DNA of 64,000 nucleotides from contig NC_133287.1 in assembly GCF_005239225.2 (NCBI RefSeq), positions 16,992,519 to 17,056,518 of the forward strand, read 5' to 3'. The DNA comes from Populus alba. Lineage: Eukaryota > Streptophyta > Magnoliopsida > Malpighiales > Salicaceae. The translations under genes and the position numbers were made by a program. The notes under the pieces are model-generated. The model did no database searches. It was not told the DNA's origin and saw only the letters and a list, made by a program, of their open reading frames with translations. Shown here piece after piece: positions 46,672 through 62,749 of the stretch (the first letter of the stretch is position 1; each line of letters starts with the position of its first letter).

Positions 46672-48793
46672 AGATGATCAGGATAGATATCAATTCCCCA
46701 AGCTAGATTTTACAAACATGGTTTCGTGTCAATGAGAAGGTGGGTGCAGAAGAGTTGTAGCAGTTATTTTGTAAAGTTTTTTTTTAATTTAAAAATATAA
46801 AAAAAAATTTATTTAATTTTTATTTGAAACACAATATAAAATAAGGGCTAAGAATTCTTTTTTTATACTCAGCCAAGCACTAAACTCAAACATTTTTAAA
46901 TGAATTATAAATATTTTATTTTAATGAGACCACAAATCTAAAATATTTTATTCTGATTGAACAAGCTAACATTTTTCTTATAATAAAAGGAAGTACTCGA
47001 AGGTCTATAAAAAAAAGAAACAAAGATGCTCATACTAGATTAAAAATTTTCTCTTTGCTTTAATAATCACAATTCTATTTTAATAGAAAAACTTATACTT
47101 ATTTTTTCTTAAATTGTTTGTAATTAATATTTATTTACAGGGGAATTCAAATCCAAAATCAAGAAAAGTCCTGAAACGAAAATACAATTATTTTTGTTGT
47201 AATGTCATCCCATTTTCTTTGATGAAATTGTTGCCCTCTTTGATAAATTCATAATGTCCCATAGAACTCCGCTTGCTTTATACAAAAGCAACATTGAATA
47301 AAAAAAAAATTATATTAAAAATAAAAATGCATGATTTTGTTCACGTAGAGAAAGTTCATATAAACTTATGTTTCCATTAAAAAAAAAAAAAAACAGTGAC
47401 GACCCATTTTATAAACTGGCTGTAGCTTGGTGCTTAGGAGCGAGATTATATAATATTATGGTAATGATTATTTTAAAATATTTTTCAAATGTGTTAGAAT
47501 AATATTTTTTTTTATATTAGTATATTAAAAAAATTTATTACTTTCAAAGTTTTTGAGGTTTGGGCCTGTTTATTGCAGTTAGTGGATTCAAAGAAGAAAA
47601 AACAGTTTCACTTTATTTGTAAAAGAAGGAAAAGAAAAAGATAAGAACCGTTGATGCCTCCTGAATCATTATGGCCTCAAATCAAACAACAACAAGAGAG
47701 AAACACAATGAGTTCTGATTTTGACAGAGAGAGAGAGAGAGATTGAAGCTAACCCACAAGAACATATCAAAATGCCACGCTACCGTGATGAATGTAACGT
47801 GCAAGGAAAAAGAGGGCTCGTCAAGCTCTCTATAATTGGCTGTGGCGGGTCTTGTCTCGGAGAACAGGGGGGTTCCGTAACAGAGTGCTAGTTAAAGGTG
47901 AAGAAAGTTCATAAAATAATGGAGACAAAGAGAGAGAAAGCAGCTTTTTCTTAGCGAGGAAGGAACGGGCCTGCTTTCCAAACGGTTTCTGTCTGAATCT
48001 GCCATGTCCCAAACTTTTTACCTAACATTCTACAAACTAGTGTTGTTGTTACAGAGACAATCAAGTCATTCTCCTGGAAGAGATTCAATCTACCAGATTA
48101 CCAGATCCTTTGTCTATCATGTAAAAAGAACTTTCATGTTTCCTGTTTTGAATTTACAAGGGAGTTTCTTGCTCTACCTTTCTTTCACTATTTCCATAGA
48201 ATTTCTTCAATAAAACATCCTCAACAAGCACCAGGAGCTCCTTTTTTTCTTTTTCTTTTTATCTTGGCAAAATAGGACCTGAACATGTTGAAATGAGGAT
48301 GTTTTTAGCGAAAATGAGGATGTTTTTGGCGAATAGATGAAACTGGATGGTATTCTATCATACAATATTGCTGATGTATTCTTAAATTCTATAGACATCT
48401 TGACGAGGAGGTAATGAAAATGGTTTGTGCAATGCAAGGCTGCTCTTCTAGCCTGTTCATCGGATATTCTAAAAGAATGTGGGTATTTTGGGTGGAATAA
48501 CTTTCCACCGAAGTTGAAGAGAGTGTTCTACTAGTGCAAGTGTCAGATTTATTTATTTAATGTAAAATCTAAAGCTTGGTGAATGAAATTCAAGGGAGGT
48601 GGGAATAATAAGGTAAGAAAAAAGGAGCAATAATGGTGTGGAAAATCCCACAACTTGCACATTTCGAATAAAGAAAAAGATGGAATATATACTTTTCCTA
48701 GAGAAAACAAAAATTAAAAGAAACAATAAAATAAAGCAAGATTGGATATAAAATGGGAAAAAAATAAAAACTATGTCTCACATATTTCACTGA

Positions 48794-48803
48794 CTATAAA
48801 TGG
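48794..48803 (+). promoter_or_regulatory. TATA box candidate of the DUF4408 gene
   Basis: CTATAAATGG about 335 bp upstream of the ATG, in a suitable position for a leader of about 300 nt. The leader would contain upstream ATGs. Confidence 0.4.
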
Positions 48804-49128
48804 CCTACCTAAACAACTAAACGGTTTTAACAAGAGGAGCAAGATTTTCTAGCTGACAAGTAGATTGAGAAAAAAGGGAAAAACAGAGCTACTCTGTTTC
48901 CCCTGTTCCTATTATTTTTACTGTTTTCTGTCTATCTGCTTCCATGCTCCTTGGCAGCATAATACCTTCACTGTCTACTGTAACTATGGTAGTCTCCATC
49001 TTGTCTCAACACAGAGAAATGGCTGCTACCAAGGCTTTGCTTGTTTACCACTTCTCTTTTGAGTGAAAACCCTTAATCCTCCATTTCCTCTGCTACCTTG
49101 CTATTGCTTTCAATTCTCGACTCCGCAA

Positions 49129-49818
49129 ATGGATTCATTCAACATCACCAACATCAAGATTGAGAAGGTGAACGCAATCAAGAAGCATAGGAAGATTCAA
49201 AAGATTGCAAGTTTGTTCAGGCTAATAGAAATAGGCCTTGTTCTTGCCTTGATTTCCAGGTTTTCCATTCAACTCCCAGTTGCTGTCAGGAACTCCAGTG
49301 AGTATTTCAAGGACTTAACAGTCACCCTTGTAAGTCCTCGGTTCGTGTTCGTTCTTGGGAACGTGATAGTCATCACTCTCTTTGCAAAGTCAGGCCAGTT
49401 TTCGTGTCAAGATTCTAATGGAAAGAATTCAAGCACTGACCTTTATGAAGAGTTCGTTGAAAAGAGTGAAAAGAGCCAGGGAACTCATCATTATGAAGCT
49501 GAATGTAGAGAGAAACAGGTCACCTATGCTGAGCACAAAGTCACTGAGGATAATTCAACTTCTTTAGAAAGCAAGAAATATCACAGGAGTCAATCTGAGA
49601 GATTGAATAGGCCAAACAGTAACAAGCCTTGCCGGGAACTGAGGCGGTCAGCAACGGAGGGATGCAGGAAAAGCATCGATTCCGATGAGGAATTGGAGAA
49701 AAGGCCATGCCCTGAGGATAAAATGAGCAACGAGGAGTTTCGATGCACGATTGAGGCTTTCATTGCTAGGCAAAAGAGGTTTCGAATAGATGAAGAGAAC
49801 TCTTATGTCTTAGAGTAA
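49129..49818 (+). CDS. DUF4408/DUF761 membrane protein
   Basis: A single exon of 229 residues. The ATG at 49129 is the first ATG of the frame; the frame is open upstream only through non-ATG codons. N-terminal DUF4408 region: basic start, hydrophobic span at about 30-50 (RLIEIGLVLALISRF), then SPRFVFVLGNVIVITLFAKS at about 69-88 as a second membrane segment. The middle is Ser/Glu/Lys-rich and probably disordered. The C-terminus (about 199-229) matches the DUF761 signature: NEEF, then EAFIARQKRFR. The function of this plant-specific family is not established. In Arabidopsis a similar transmembrane protein gene lies next to DHFR-TS, fitting its place here between RPS25 and DHFR-TS. Confidence 0.85.
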   Translation: MDSFNITNIKIEKVNAIKKHRKIQKIASLFRLIEIGLVLALISRFSIQLPVAVRNSSEYFKDLTVTLVSPRFVFVLGNVIVITLFAKSGQFSCQDSNGKNSSTDLYEEFVEKSEKSQGTHHYEAECREKQVTYAEHKVTEDNSTSLESKKYHRSQSERLNRPNSNKPCRELRRSATEGCRKSIDSDEELEKRPCPEDKMSNEEFRCTIEAFIARQKRFRIDEENSYVLE

Positions 49819-52560
49819 AAACTGTGGTTTAAGAAAAATTCAAGATCCTTTTTTGCCCTTTTTGTTTGCACATCTATAAGTCTATAGGTGCGTGTACAAT
49901 GCTAAATCACAAGTGCAGAGTAAATTTACCTGTTAGTTTTTTCTGTGTGAATTACTATTTACAGCTTTGTGCTTCACATTTTCTTGAATAGAATAGGTAC
50001 AAGCTCTGATCTAAGATAATTCTTGCAATTCCAGCAGTGTCAATTAGATGCCAAGTCTGACCTCAGGAATGGATTAAAGTCTGTATGCGGATAAGAATTC
50101 CCTGATGTGTAAAGACTTTTTTATGTTCTTGATGTAGGATGGATACGGCATAATTGGAAGATTTACACTCGAAATTCTGACAAAAATATGCTTTGATTCT
50201 AGTCTTGAATTTTTCAACAAGGATCATAACAAGGGCTAAAGGAAAGATAACAAAGCTGTTCTATTTTTCACTTATGAGGCCTTCCATGTTGAATAATGGC
50301 ATCTTTATCTTTCATCCCTCACTTATTATATCCGAAGAATCTAAATAGTCTATAAATAACGCTATTGAATTAGATAATCAACATTGATTTTCTTTGATTG
50401 ATAGTTAGTAAATTAAAATTACTTGTGGTTAGTATGTAAAATATCTCTTTTAATTTTAAATAATTATTTTTTTACAATGAGAAAATATAATGATATTCTA
50501 AAGAGAGATACTCTTAAAATATATATATACAATGCATAATGAAAATTATAAACATTTATTATAAAAGTTTCATTGTGTATTTCTAGGTCATAAGTCTTAT
50601 CATTTTATGAAGAAAAAGATATAAAATATAATTTTACTTTGATAGCATTTAATAGAGGATAAATATCATTTACATCCATATTAATATTTGATGAAAATAT
50701 AGTGGATCTCTATAAGACTTTACACGTCTAAAAGATGTGGAGAAATTAGAATCTAAGACGTCAAATGTAACTAAACTCATAAAGATTAAGCTCTTTTCCT
50801 GAACTAGATCCAAGAGAGGGGGGTCTTTTCTTTTGTGAGCTTAAGGAAAACTGAATTCATCTCTAAGTAGTCTAAAAGAAGAGGATCATCCTCTTAAACA
50901 TACTCTAGAAAGGTTGCTTATTTTTTTAGGTATGCCAAGAAAAATGGTGTTGTCATTATTGTGAGTATGCTCAAGAAAAATGAACATTTCCATGAGCATA
51001 TCTGAGACTTGAAACACTATCAAACTCAATTATAGCTGCTTAGCATATTTTAACTATAGCGTGTTTATATTTTAGAAAATTTATATTCTTATATCTTTCT
51101 TGGTTTAATATTTTTTTTATTAAGAATATACCGAAAAAACCTTGATGTATCAGTTACAAGTATAAAGCATATCCAAACTAGGAGAGAGTAGAAGTTATGG
51201 CATAATTAGTAGTGGATGCCGTGTGAGCTGGAATTCACTGAAAAATAACATCATTATGACTGTTTCCCACTTGCCGCATGCTTGTTTCTTTCTTCTTATC
51301 AAAAATGGAATTTGCTCGAGCGCATTGGTACAAGATATTTTATTCTGTTTTTATTTGTTATCATTTCTCTTGTTTCCGAGATGAAAAACAATTTCTGGCT
51401 TTTAACATGTAGATTTTTATTAGAGAAAACTTGTCTGGTGGTTTAAAGAAGTTCGCTTTTCTTCCATGGAGTCTCTATGGCCGGGATCATCAAATTAAGC
51501 TTGTCCAGTCATGTGATAGAAGCCCCTTTTTTTAAATAAATAAACTAATATTCATTGCACGCATCTCTTTACATTTCATTAGTAGACTTTTCTTCAACTT
51601 AAAGTTCCGTTTCTTTAAATCCTTTTCCATATTTACAGTGTGGCTTGGATCCATGTTGAAGGAGAGTGGAGAGGTGGACTTCTCTTTCAGCTTGATCTTG
51701 GCAGTCTACAGATTTGAACATTGCAAGTGATTAAAAAAGTAAAATCTTGGCTAGGTTTTGTACCGTATCCATTAGTCAGGGGCAGATGGGTGGTTATTCA
51801 GCTTGATCTTGGCAGTGTATAGAAAACAAACATGGCTACATGTCCTATTTGGGTGGAGTGACACTTTGCCTCCCTGGAAAAGATGATGTGGAGTTGAAGG
51901 CAAGGTATGGTGGCAAAGGCTTCTTCCATGCCCAAATGGGGCCATCTCTGGAATCTAAAATGATTACACTGTCTCTCTCATGTGCAGTAAAAGAGTGAAG
52001 AGATTGGTATAGCATCACAAGGGAGCTTCAGAAAGAAACTGTTATGTCTCACTCGCCGCGAGGAGATAAAGTGCAATGTTAAGTGAAAGGAACGAGGAGT
52101 GTAGTGAGGACAAATTGATTATTAACCGAAGCAACTAGCCAGAAGACCAAGTAGAAAGGACAAATGGGCGGAAATCATTTGTCAATATTTTAGAAAACTG
52201 GTTTTTTGTTTGGGCCTATACTGCCATGTTCATCCTCCTTCACAGCAAGCTTCAAAACCCAGTCTAAATTTGTAGTCCACAACTGTTGTTTTTAGGAGCA
52301 CGGATAACATGTTTTCATGGATGCTTGCCAGAACAGGGTGACGCATGTGCCGGTCTTCCTAAACTTGTTCCTGAGTTTAAGAATTTGACAATCCTGTCCT
52401 AACATGATTTCAAATAGTAAATGTCCTTTTTTTCACGATCCAAATGAACACAAGATTCAATTAAGGCAAAAGCACTGCAAAACGAAATAGCCCGTCCAAA
52501 TTCCAATCCACTTCAAAAGAAGTACGGTAGAGTATTGTTGCAATTGGGCGATGGATCAGT
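49819..52560. other. Intergenic region between the DUF4408 gene and DHFR-TS
   Basis: 49819 to about 50100 is the likely 3' untranslated region of the DUF4408 gene. The rest has no supportable gene. A 20-bp segment TTCAGCTTGATCTTGGCAGT occurs at 51686 and again at 51797, 111 bp apart, with little similarity in between. Confidence 0.4.
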
Positions 52561-52910
52561 GAAAAAAAAAAACTAGTTTAAGAGAAACAAAAACTAAAAA
52601 ACAGGTATCCTAAATCACCTTAGAACCACGACTGGGAGTGGAACTAAAGGATTCTCACTACGACAGCATAAGCTTGAAGTATATCCCAAAACTACCAATT
52701 TTTTATTTGATCCTTCGTATCACACTCTATATCATGATAGGCCTCCAACAGCTGTGCCTGAAACATTAAAAAGAAACCAAAGCTTCAGATCCGAGAGTTC
52801 GATGATAACTTTTTGGTATAAATATTATATACTTGCCTCAAAACTACGAGCATGTGTTGCCGAGGAGGGATGAGTCTCCAATTACACTAAATCTTTAATG
52901 GAGCGGAGCT

Positions 52911-56270
<3,360 letters not shown>

Positions 56271-57100
56271 GATCGAATAGAAATCACAAGAAAAACTTGA
56301 AAAGGACGCCTCGTAACCTACACTGCACGCCCAACTTTTTTGGCAGTGCAGTAAAACCTGAAATTCACAATTAACACGTTCACTTCAATATATCAAAATT
56401 AATGAATATAATCCTTAAATAGTTCACGAGTTTAATTAACAATCCGCAAAGAATACATAACAAAGTGAAATAGAGAACAGTAAATTTTACCATTTTTATC
56501 TAAGCAGTTAAACTTTGGAAATCAATAAAATTAAACATTATTAAGCGTAAAATGTAAACAAAAGATTACAATAATTAAACTGAAACAAATAAAAAATAAC
56601 AAATTCACTCAATCTATCAGAACTAATGAATTTAATTAATAATCCATATCTAAACAGTGGAAAGTGAAATAAAGAACAGTAGATTACACAGTTTTTACAC
56701 GTATTAACAGTTAATGAAATATACTAGAAATCTAAAAAATAAACTGAAATAACTAAAACGAAATAAAACCCATAACGCTAACAACAGATTAAAAAGTAAA
56801 ATAATGTAGGAAACATGTTAAAGATTATGAAGAAAAGAAACGTAAATATACGCAAATAAAATAAAAATGCAGCATTTTGAGTAGGTGACTAACCGATCAA
56901 AGAGTGAATCGCAAGAATCTTGACAGCTCGGAACCCTAATTTTCACTTCTGAAAGACAAAATAACAAAAAACAGAGAGAATTAGGGATTCGGTGAAAATG
57001 AGAGTGGGTTTAAGAGTGGAGAATAGTTAAAAGAAATGACAAGGAGCTAAAAAAAAACTCTTGATTTCTTTGCGCCCTCTATCTCTCTTTCTTTTTCAAT
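56271..57100 (-). promoter_or_regulatory. 5' leader with probable intron, and promoter, of DHFR-TS
   Basis: A donor (ATCG|GTTAGT) near 56893 and an acceptor (TTTCAG) near 56359 would remove about 535 bp. The spliced leader has no in-frame ATG, although its frame stays open into the coding sequence. Pyrimidine-rich DNA upstream to about 57100 is the likely promoter. Confidence 0.45.
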
Positions 57101-57899
57101 GGGGGGAGAGGAAAGGGAGAAACAAGAAAGGAAAATCCAAAAGCACGGTTGACGCGGAATACCGCCAAAGTGAAAATATGTGAGCGTGCAACTACGCGTG
57201 AGCTTCTGTTAATGTAATTTCTGTTTTTTAGTTTTTTTATTTTTTGGCTATTAAAAGTGAAACAGAGTGTGCTTCATTCCTTCCATTCATTCTTTCTGCA
57301 CGAAAAACAGGAAAAAAAAAAAAAAAATTTTGAATAAGTACAGAAGTGTCCCTATTCTTTTGGGGTGTGAGCGTTTATACCCCTCACTAGTCGATTGAAT
57401 TAAAATCTTCAAAATATTATTAAAAGTGTACTAGTTTATTTTGAATTTTCTTCACAAAATTTTTTTTTTTCTAATTAAGAAAATATCATAATTAAAACAT
57501 TAATTTGCATATTTTTGTGACCAAAACTAAACTACCATGATTATTTTCGATTTGGTTTGATTTTTATAAATAAAAAATAATCTAACCAAAATTTAAAAAA
57601 AAAAAAACTAAAATTGAATTGAAACTTGTTCAAATCGACCGGTTCAGTTTGGTTTTTTAGACAAAAATCGGTTCATATTGTTTTGGCTCGGTTTTGGATC
57701 GGTTTTTTTAGTTTAGTTCGTTTTTTTCTGTTTTGACTCGGTTTTTTCCAGTTTGGATTCGGTTCATTTTTTTTTATTTCAAGTTTAAAAAACCAAAACC
57801 AAACCATTCAATTTTTTTAAAATTTTAATTAGTTTAATAGGTTTTTTTTCACAGTTCAGTTTTTTTATTATTTTTTTTAATATTTTTTGTTTTTTTAGT
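57101..57899. repeat. AT-rich DNA with degenerate TCGGTTTTGG-type repeats
   Basis: 57640-57800 is a run of variants of CGGTTCAGTTTGGTTTTTT and TCGGTTTTGGATCGG, a low-complexity pattern common in plant intergenic DNA. No gene. Confidence 0.5.
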
Positions 57900-58300
57900 T
57901 TTTTTACTCGGCGCAAAAAAACTACTAATAAAGTGATCCAATACGGTAGCTTCTCGGTCGTTTTGTGTCCTAGAAAATGAATAATCCTTTGTATTATCCG
58001 ACAATAATCCATCATGTTTATCAACAGAAAGAGATTCGTATGCTCTTTTTTTTCGGATAACATTATTGTTAGATGTATTCTATGCTGAACGGATAAGAAT
58101 TTGACGAATTTCTCAGAATTGGCATTTTCATTGCAGCTCCAGGATAGGACTGTGTTCATGCCCACAGGGATAAAGAGCTCACTCTCAAATTGGATTTCCT
58201 TGATTTTTTATCCAACGTTGCTCAATCATATAACGCTCTTATCCAGGATCAGATTGCGATAATGTTTGTTAATGGACAATGGCATTCAATATAAGGTAAA
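57900..58300. other. GC-richer island of unknown origin, possible exon or organelle-derived relic
   Basis: About 400 bp contrast with very AT-rich flanks. On the minus strand two frames are open for long stretches, one from 58165 to about 57960 and another with VDKHDGLLSDNTKDYSF near 58010, but neither has a start, splice context or family I recognise. A frameshifted gene fragment is the simplest reading. Confidence 0.3.
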
Positions 58301-58334
58301 ATTGACAAATGGATAAAGTTTTTGAAAGAATGGA

Positions 58335-58490
58335 TATGGTTATTTTTTAAAATATTTTTTATTTAAAAATATTTAAAAATAATATATTTTTTATTTAAAA
58401 AAAAATTATATTTGACATCAAAACAATTTCAAAAATATAAAAAAATTAACTTTAAACAAAAAAACTTTTTTTAATTTTCATGAAACATTG
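58335..58490. repeat. Dispersed AT-rich short element (family 1)
   Basis: Contains TATTTTTTATTTAAAAATA, AAATTATATTTGACATCAAA and TTTCAAAAATATAAAAAAATT in family order. Confidence 0.6.
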
Positions 58491-59230
58491 TTTAGAATGC
58501 AATTCCAAATGGCATTAAAATATCGGTCGATGTCCTATTTGTCAGCAAATTATCCCAAAATATTATTATATATAATTCATTCTCTCAACTGAAAACCTCA
58601 AAATATAATTTATACAATTCTCTAACATCTTTCTTTAAGTAAAAACTTTTTGAGCTTGAAACTTACACAAACTTGTATTATTTTGTGTTTAATTTTTATC
58701 AAATAAAATAAAAATGATAAGATTCAAATTCTTATTCATCAAAACATGATCTCACCTGAAGATTTAAAAGTTTCAAGATATAATTTATATAATTTTTAAT
58801 ATATACCTTTAAGTAAAAATCTTTTTAATATAAAACTTATACAGATATATATTATTTTATATTTATTTTTTATCAAATAAAATAAAAATAATAAAATTTA
58901 AATTTATAATTATTTAATTAATAAAAATTTAATATCCTATTAAATAATCATTTCCCTTTAAAATTTTAAAATATTAAATAAAACAACGAGATATGACACT
59001 AACACTATTCTACCGGTGATGAAAAGCTTTTTTAAAAGAAATAAAATAAGTTCACTCCAGCTGCAAAGGGAGTTGTCAGATACGATTAATCCCAAAATCT
59101 CAATCTGTACCTTCTTGTTGTGAGAATGCAGGGTTTTTTTAATAGTTAAATGATTTTCTTAATAGCTGGGAGGCCCACAATGTACCCAAACACAAGGTGC
59201 TCTGCACTTTTTCTTTCACTTAAAATATAC
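58491..59230. repeat. AT-rich DNA with a diverged direct duplication
   Basis: A ~180-bp stretch (about 58580-58730, with AATATAATTTATACAATTC and AACTTACACAAACTTGTATTA) is repeated at about 58770-58920 with substitutions. No gene. Confidence 0.5.
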
Positions 59231-59391
59231 TTAGTTGATATTTTTTAGGCCCGGTCTAATAGATGGTCTGGTTCAATATCTGGATTCCGAGTGTTAAATA
59301 GATCACTGAATTGTTTGGGTTAAGGTTTTTAAAAAAAAATTAAAATAATAATAGACCATATATTAGACCGGGCCTAAAAGATATCAACTAA
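59231..59391. mobile_element. Small foldback/MITE-like element with 31-bp inverted ends
   Basis: The left arm TTAGTTGATATTTTTTAGGC... (59231-59261) and right arm (59361-59391) are reverse complements with one mismatch in 31. The 99-bp interior is unremarkable. Total length is 161 bp. Likely a MITE or a small inverted duplication; target duplicates are not obvious. Confidence 0.75.
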
Positions 59392-60366
59392 AAAAAAAAT
59401 TAATAGTTATAATCAGATTTTTAACCGATCAACCAAGTTATCAAGTCATATCATGTTTTTTTTTTTTCCTTAATTTTTTTTAACTTGACCTGATTCTAAT
59501 TTCAGATCAATCCGTCGGATCGGGTTCTAATTTTAAAAACTATATTTAGGTGACTTTTTATATAGATATTAAGTTTTTTTTATTAGGTTTTAAATAATTT
59601 ATATTGAATTGGTGTATCTTAAAATAAAATAAACTTTTTCAGGACTTTTAATTAAATAGAACAATAATTACGTGACTCAATTTTCAATTTCGGTAACTCA
59701 ACATACACGTAATAATAAAATTGCCATAATTAAAAAAAAAAAAAAACTGGCAGCATTTCCTCTATTTAGTAACGCTACTAAATTATCAACATCCTAAGTT
59801 TTCTGCATTAACCATCTTTTATCACACAGTCTAATTATCATGGTTATTTTGTCAGTAATCACCACAAACTTAATTAAACTATATTCATTTACATATACTC
59901 TTTATACCTATTACATAACACAAAATAGTTATATTCTATGGCTAATTATCTTACTAAATTAAAGAAAGTATAACTATAAAATTAAAAGGAAATATTAAAA
60001 CATCATACTTCAACCAATTAAAAAAATATATACCTACATGCTGTACGTGAAGGTCATGCACCTAATATTTGTGGCCTTCTTGTAATGACATCTCATGTCA
60101 TACATAACTAATGTTATCAATATTTTCACAAATACAATTACAGGCCTTATTTGGCCCCTCCCTTTTTATCTCATAAATATTCAATAATTTTAAATGGATA
60201 AATTCATTCTTATTCGCATTTCTTAATATAAATTTGATCATTCTTTTCACAAGAATTATCACCTTTAATGCTATAAAATAATTTACCCTTTATTAATAAG
60301 ATGCATTTACAGATTTTCCAATTATTTTCTCTCAATTCTTCACCCGGCCGCCCAAAAGCCCCTTTA
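59392..60366. other. AT-rich intergenic DNA
   Basis: 59410-59545 holds GACCTGATTCTAATTTCAGA- and GGATCGGGTTCTAATTTT-type phrases resembling the internal units of the Helitron-like element at 20.3-20.5 kb. No gene. Confidence 0.35.
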
Positions 60367-60389
60367 TCTCTCTCTCTCTCTCTCTCTCT

Positions 60390-60452
<63 letters not shown>
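60367..60452. repeat. Compound (CT)n-(TA)n microsatellite
   Basis: About 12 CT repeats (60367-60391) pass directly into about 30 TA repeats with one interruption at 60430. Likely highly polymorphic in length. Confidence 0.95.
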
Positions 60453-61059
60453 AAAAGCCTAATTCAATCATAATTGGTTCAATTAAACACCTACAACTCG
60501 TCAATTTTATCAAAATTTCAAACAAAATCCCCTCCATATTTTCTCCTTCTTTAGCCAAATATGTGTGTCCTTAGAAGGGAAAAATTTCTTTCAAATCTGT
60601 ACAATTTCTCCACTTACCCAATTTTTTTCATTCTTTTAAACTTGATTCTGACAACAAATATTCTTACAATCTTCATAACCATAACAATTCAATTTCCCTA
60701 AAAGTATTATGTTTGTCACAATCAAGTCCCCTACTGACTCATTGTCCTAGTTGAGTCTCTTTTCTATTTGGTGTTGTTTGATCAGTTAGTTCTCCATCAT
60801 GATTTCAATAACTATAGAATACAATGGGAGATTGATTGATTAAAATTTGAACATGTAAAAGATTTTAATTGAGAAAATTGATAGGAGATGGAATCAATTA
60901 GAACATGCATGATATTTTAGGTGTAGATTTTTGCTTTCCCCTTGACTTTAATGTTTATGATAACAAAATGAAAAGGAGTGGAAGTAAAAAGCTCATTACA
61001 TGTTTCTCAAAAAAAAAGGGCTTAAGCCATGAACGAAACTAAGTTGCTAGTGTCTATTT
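60453..61059. other. AT-rich intergenic DNA
   Basis: No gene or element recognised. Confidence 0.4.
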
Positions 61060-61255
61060 TGGATTGTGCTAGAGATTGTTTTTCAAAGTTTTTTTATGCT
61101 TGGAAAAGCATCAAATTAATATTTTTTATTTCATTTTTAACAATTCATCTTTGACATCAACACATTAAAACAATCCAAAAACACAAAAATTAATTCAAAA
61201 ATAAAAAAAAAAATTTCAAAAATACATTGAGAATGTAATGTTAAACACTATCTAT
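61060..61255. repeat. Dispersed short element (family 1), most complete copy
   Basis: It runs from TTTGGATTGTGCTAGAGATTG through GTTTTTCAAAG, TGCTTGGAAAAGCATCAA, an AT-rich centre with TTTGACATCAACACATTAAA, to TTGAGAATGTAATGTTAAAC. Beginning and end show weak inverted similarity (GTTT..ATTG / TAATGTTAAAC). This longer copy gives the likely outer limits of the family. Confidence 0.6.
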
Positions 61256-61670
61256 TAAAAAGCAAACTTAATTGCATTTCAAACTTTGGTTTTGTATAAG
61301 CTAAAATACTTGATTTTTATTCATGAAGACATGCTTTTTTTTATTTCTTTTACAATTAACATCCGTCTTACAACAACTTTAACTAAACATAGTTTTTAAA
61401 CCTTGTTTTTTTAAAATAACAACTAAAAGTTTTTTTCTTAAACTTGTCTTTTTAAAACCATAACCACAAAAGATAATCCAAAACCAAACACATATATAAT
61501 CTTAGACTATTTTTTAACTGAATGCTTGTTAAACTTATCGCATGTTTTTTTTTTTTTGTTTGATAGTAAAACAATATCTTGGAATCATTTTGTTTATTGA
61601 TAAAGGTTAGTTTTCATTTACGTCTAGCTTTAAAAATGTATTTTCATATCAATTCGGTAATACAAAAAAT
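61256..61670. other. AT-rich intergenic DNA
   Basis: No gene seen. Confidence 0.4.
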
Positions 61671-62250
61671 AATTCTCATAGATACGTGTTAAGCCTAAAT
61701 AGGCATAGGGTCAACGAACTGCCAAATTCAGCACCCTTAGATCTAACTGATTGCTAAGCCCAATTAAGCATAGGTCTGGCAAATTGCGAGACCCAACTCC
61801 TTTAAGCTTCACTATGTGTGAAGCCTAAGTGAACATGGGTATGGCAAGTTGTTAAACCTAGCATATTTGGGCTTATTTGTGTGTCGAGCATAATTAGACA
61901 TGAGTCTGACAATGTAGCTTGTAAGGCCTGACTTTCAAATTAGGCCTGCCCAAAATGCGTCTTACTAGTCAAGGTGAGCATGTAAAACACTCGCTTCCAT
62001 GTGGGATCTTACAGACAACCTTCTCGACTTATTGACTTTTCTAATCGAGTATAGATCTAAAATGTTACCAGATCTGATGCTCTTGAGATTAGTTATATGC
62101 CAAGCTAAAGTGGATATGAGTTTGGCTCATTGCCATACATGTTGATAGTGGGCTTGGAAGTATGCTAGACACAAAAGGCTAAAGACCTAAATATCATTAT
62201 AGGCCTTATGTTGGGCCATAAGGCTCAATTTTCTTTTTCTTATGACTTTT
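61671..62250. repeat. Degenerate repeat with GAAGCCTAAGTGAACATGGG-type units
   Basis: Units of about 60-70 bp share AAGCCTAAATAGGCATAGG, GGTCTGGCAAATTGCGAGAC and variants. The style resembles 38450-38830. A small palindrome GCCTTATG...CATAAGGC lies near 62203-62224. Confidence 0.5.
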
Positions 62251-62749
62251 AACAATATCAATGATAATATTCAAAATATACATTCGTCTCTCATTCCCTA
62301 TTAATATTAATGCCAATGATATTCCATTCCACATTAATATTTGTATAATGGATATTTATCATTTATTAATGCATGTGTAATAGATATTTATCTTTTATTA
62401 ATATTATCAAGGTAAAATTACACTTCAAAACTAAGACTAACTATAAATTCACACTCCTCTTTTTAAAAAAAAAAAAACAAGACTAATGGGCTATAAATAC
62501 CCCTATCCATTCCACATTAATAAACATTTGAATTTTGAAACATCATCATATTATTCATTTAAACATGATGCACAATTAGCCAAAGCTACATATACCATCC
62601 TTAATGTATATGTATATGACAATAAGATAAATACGAAGAAATACACATGAAACAAACTTGAAAAGAAATGCCCGAGTCCAATTATGAAACACAAGAATGT
62701 CAAGCAAGTTTGAGAGACCAAAATAGCAATCCAAGGTTTAATTGACAAA

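Noticed and set aside
51600..52100. Possible microRNA precursor around the repeated TTCAGCTTGATCTTGGCAGT
   Set aside because: The two copies are in direct, not inverted, orientation and I see no matching star arm or known miRNA sequence.
56281..56360. N-terminal transit-peptide extension of DHFR-TS
   Set aside because: The frame is open upstream, but contains no ATG back to the leader acceptor or in the likely first exon.
57785..58165. 126-codon minus-strand ORF as a gene
   Set aside because: The second half is a Lys/Leu run from AT-rich DNA and the first half has no recognised domain. Recorded only as an unknown island.
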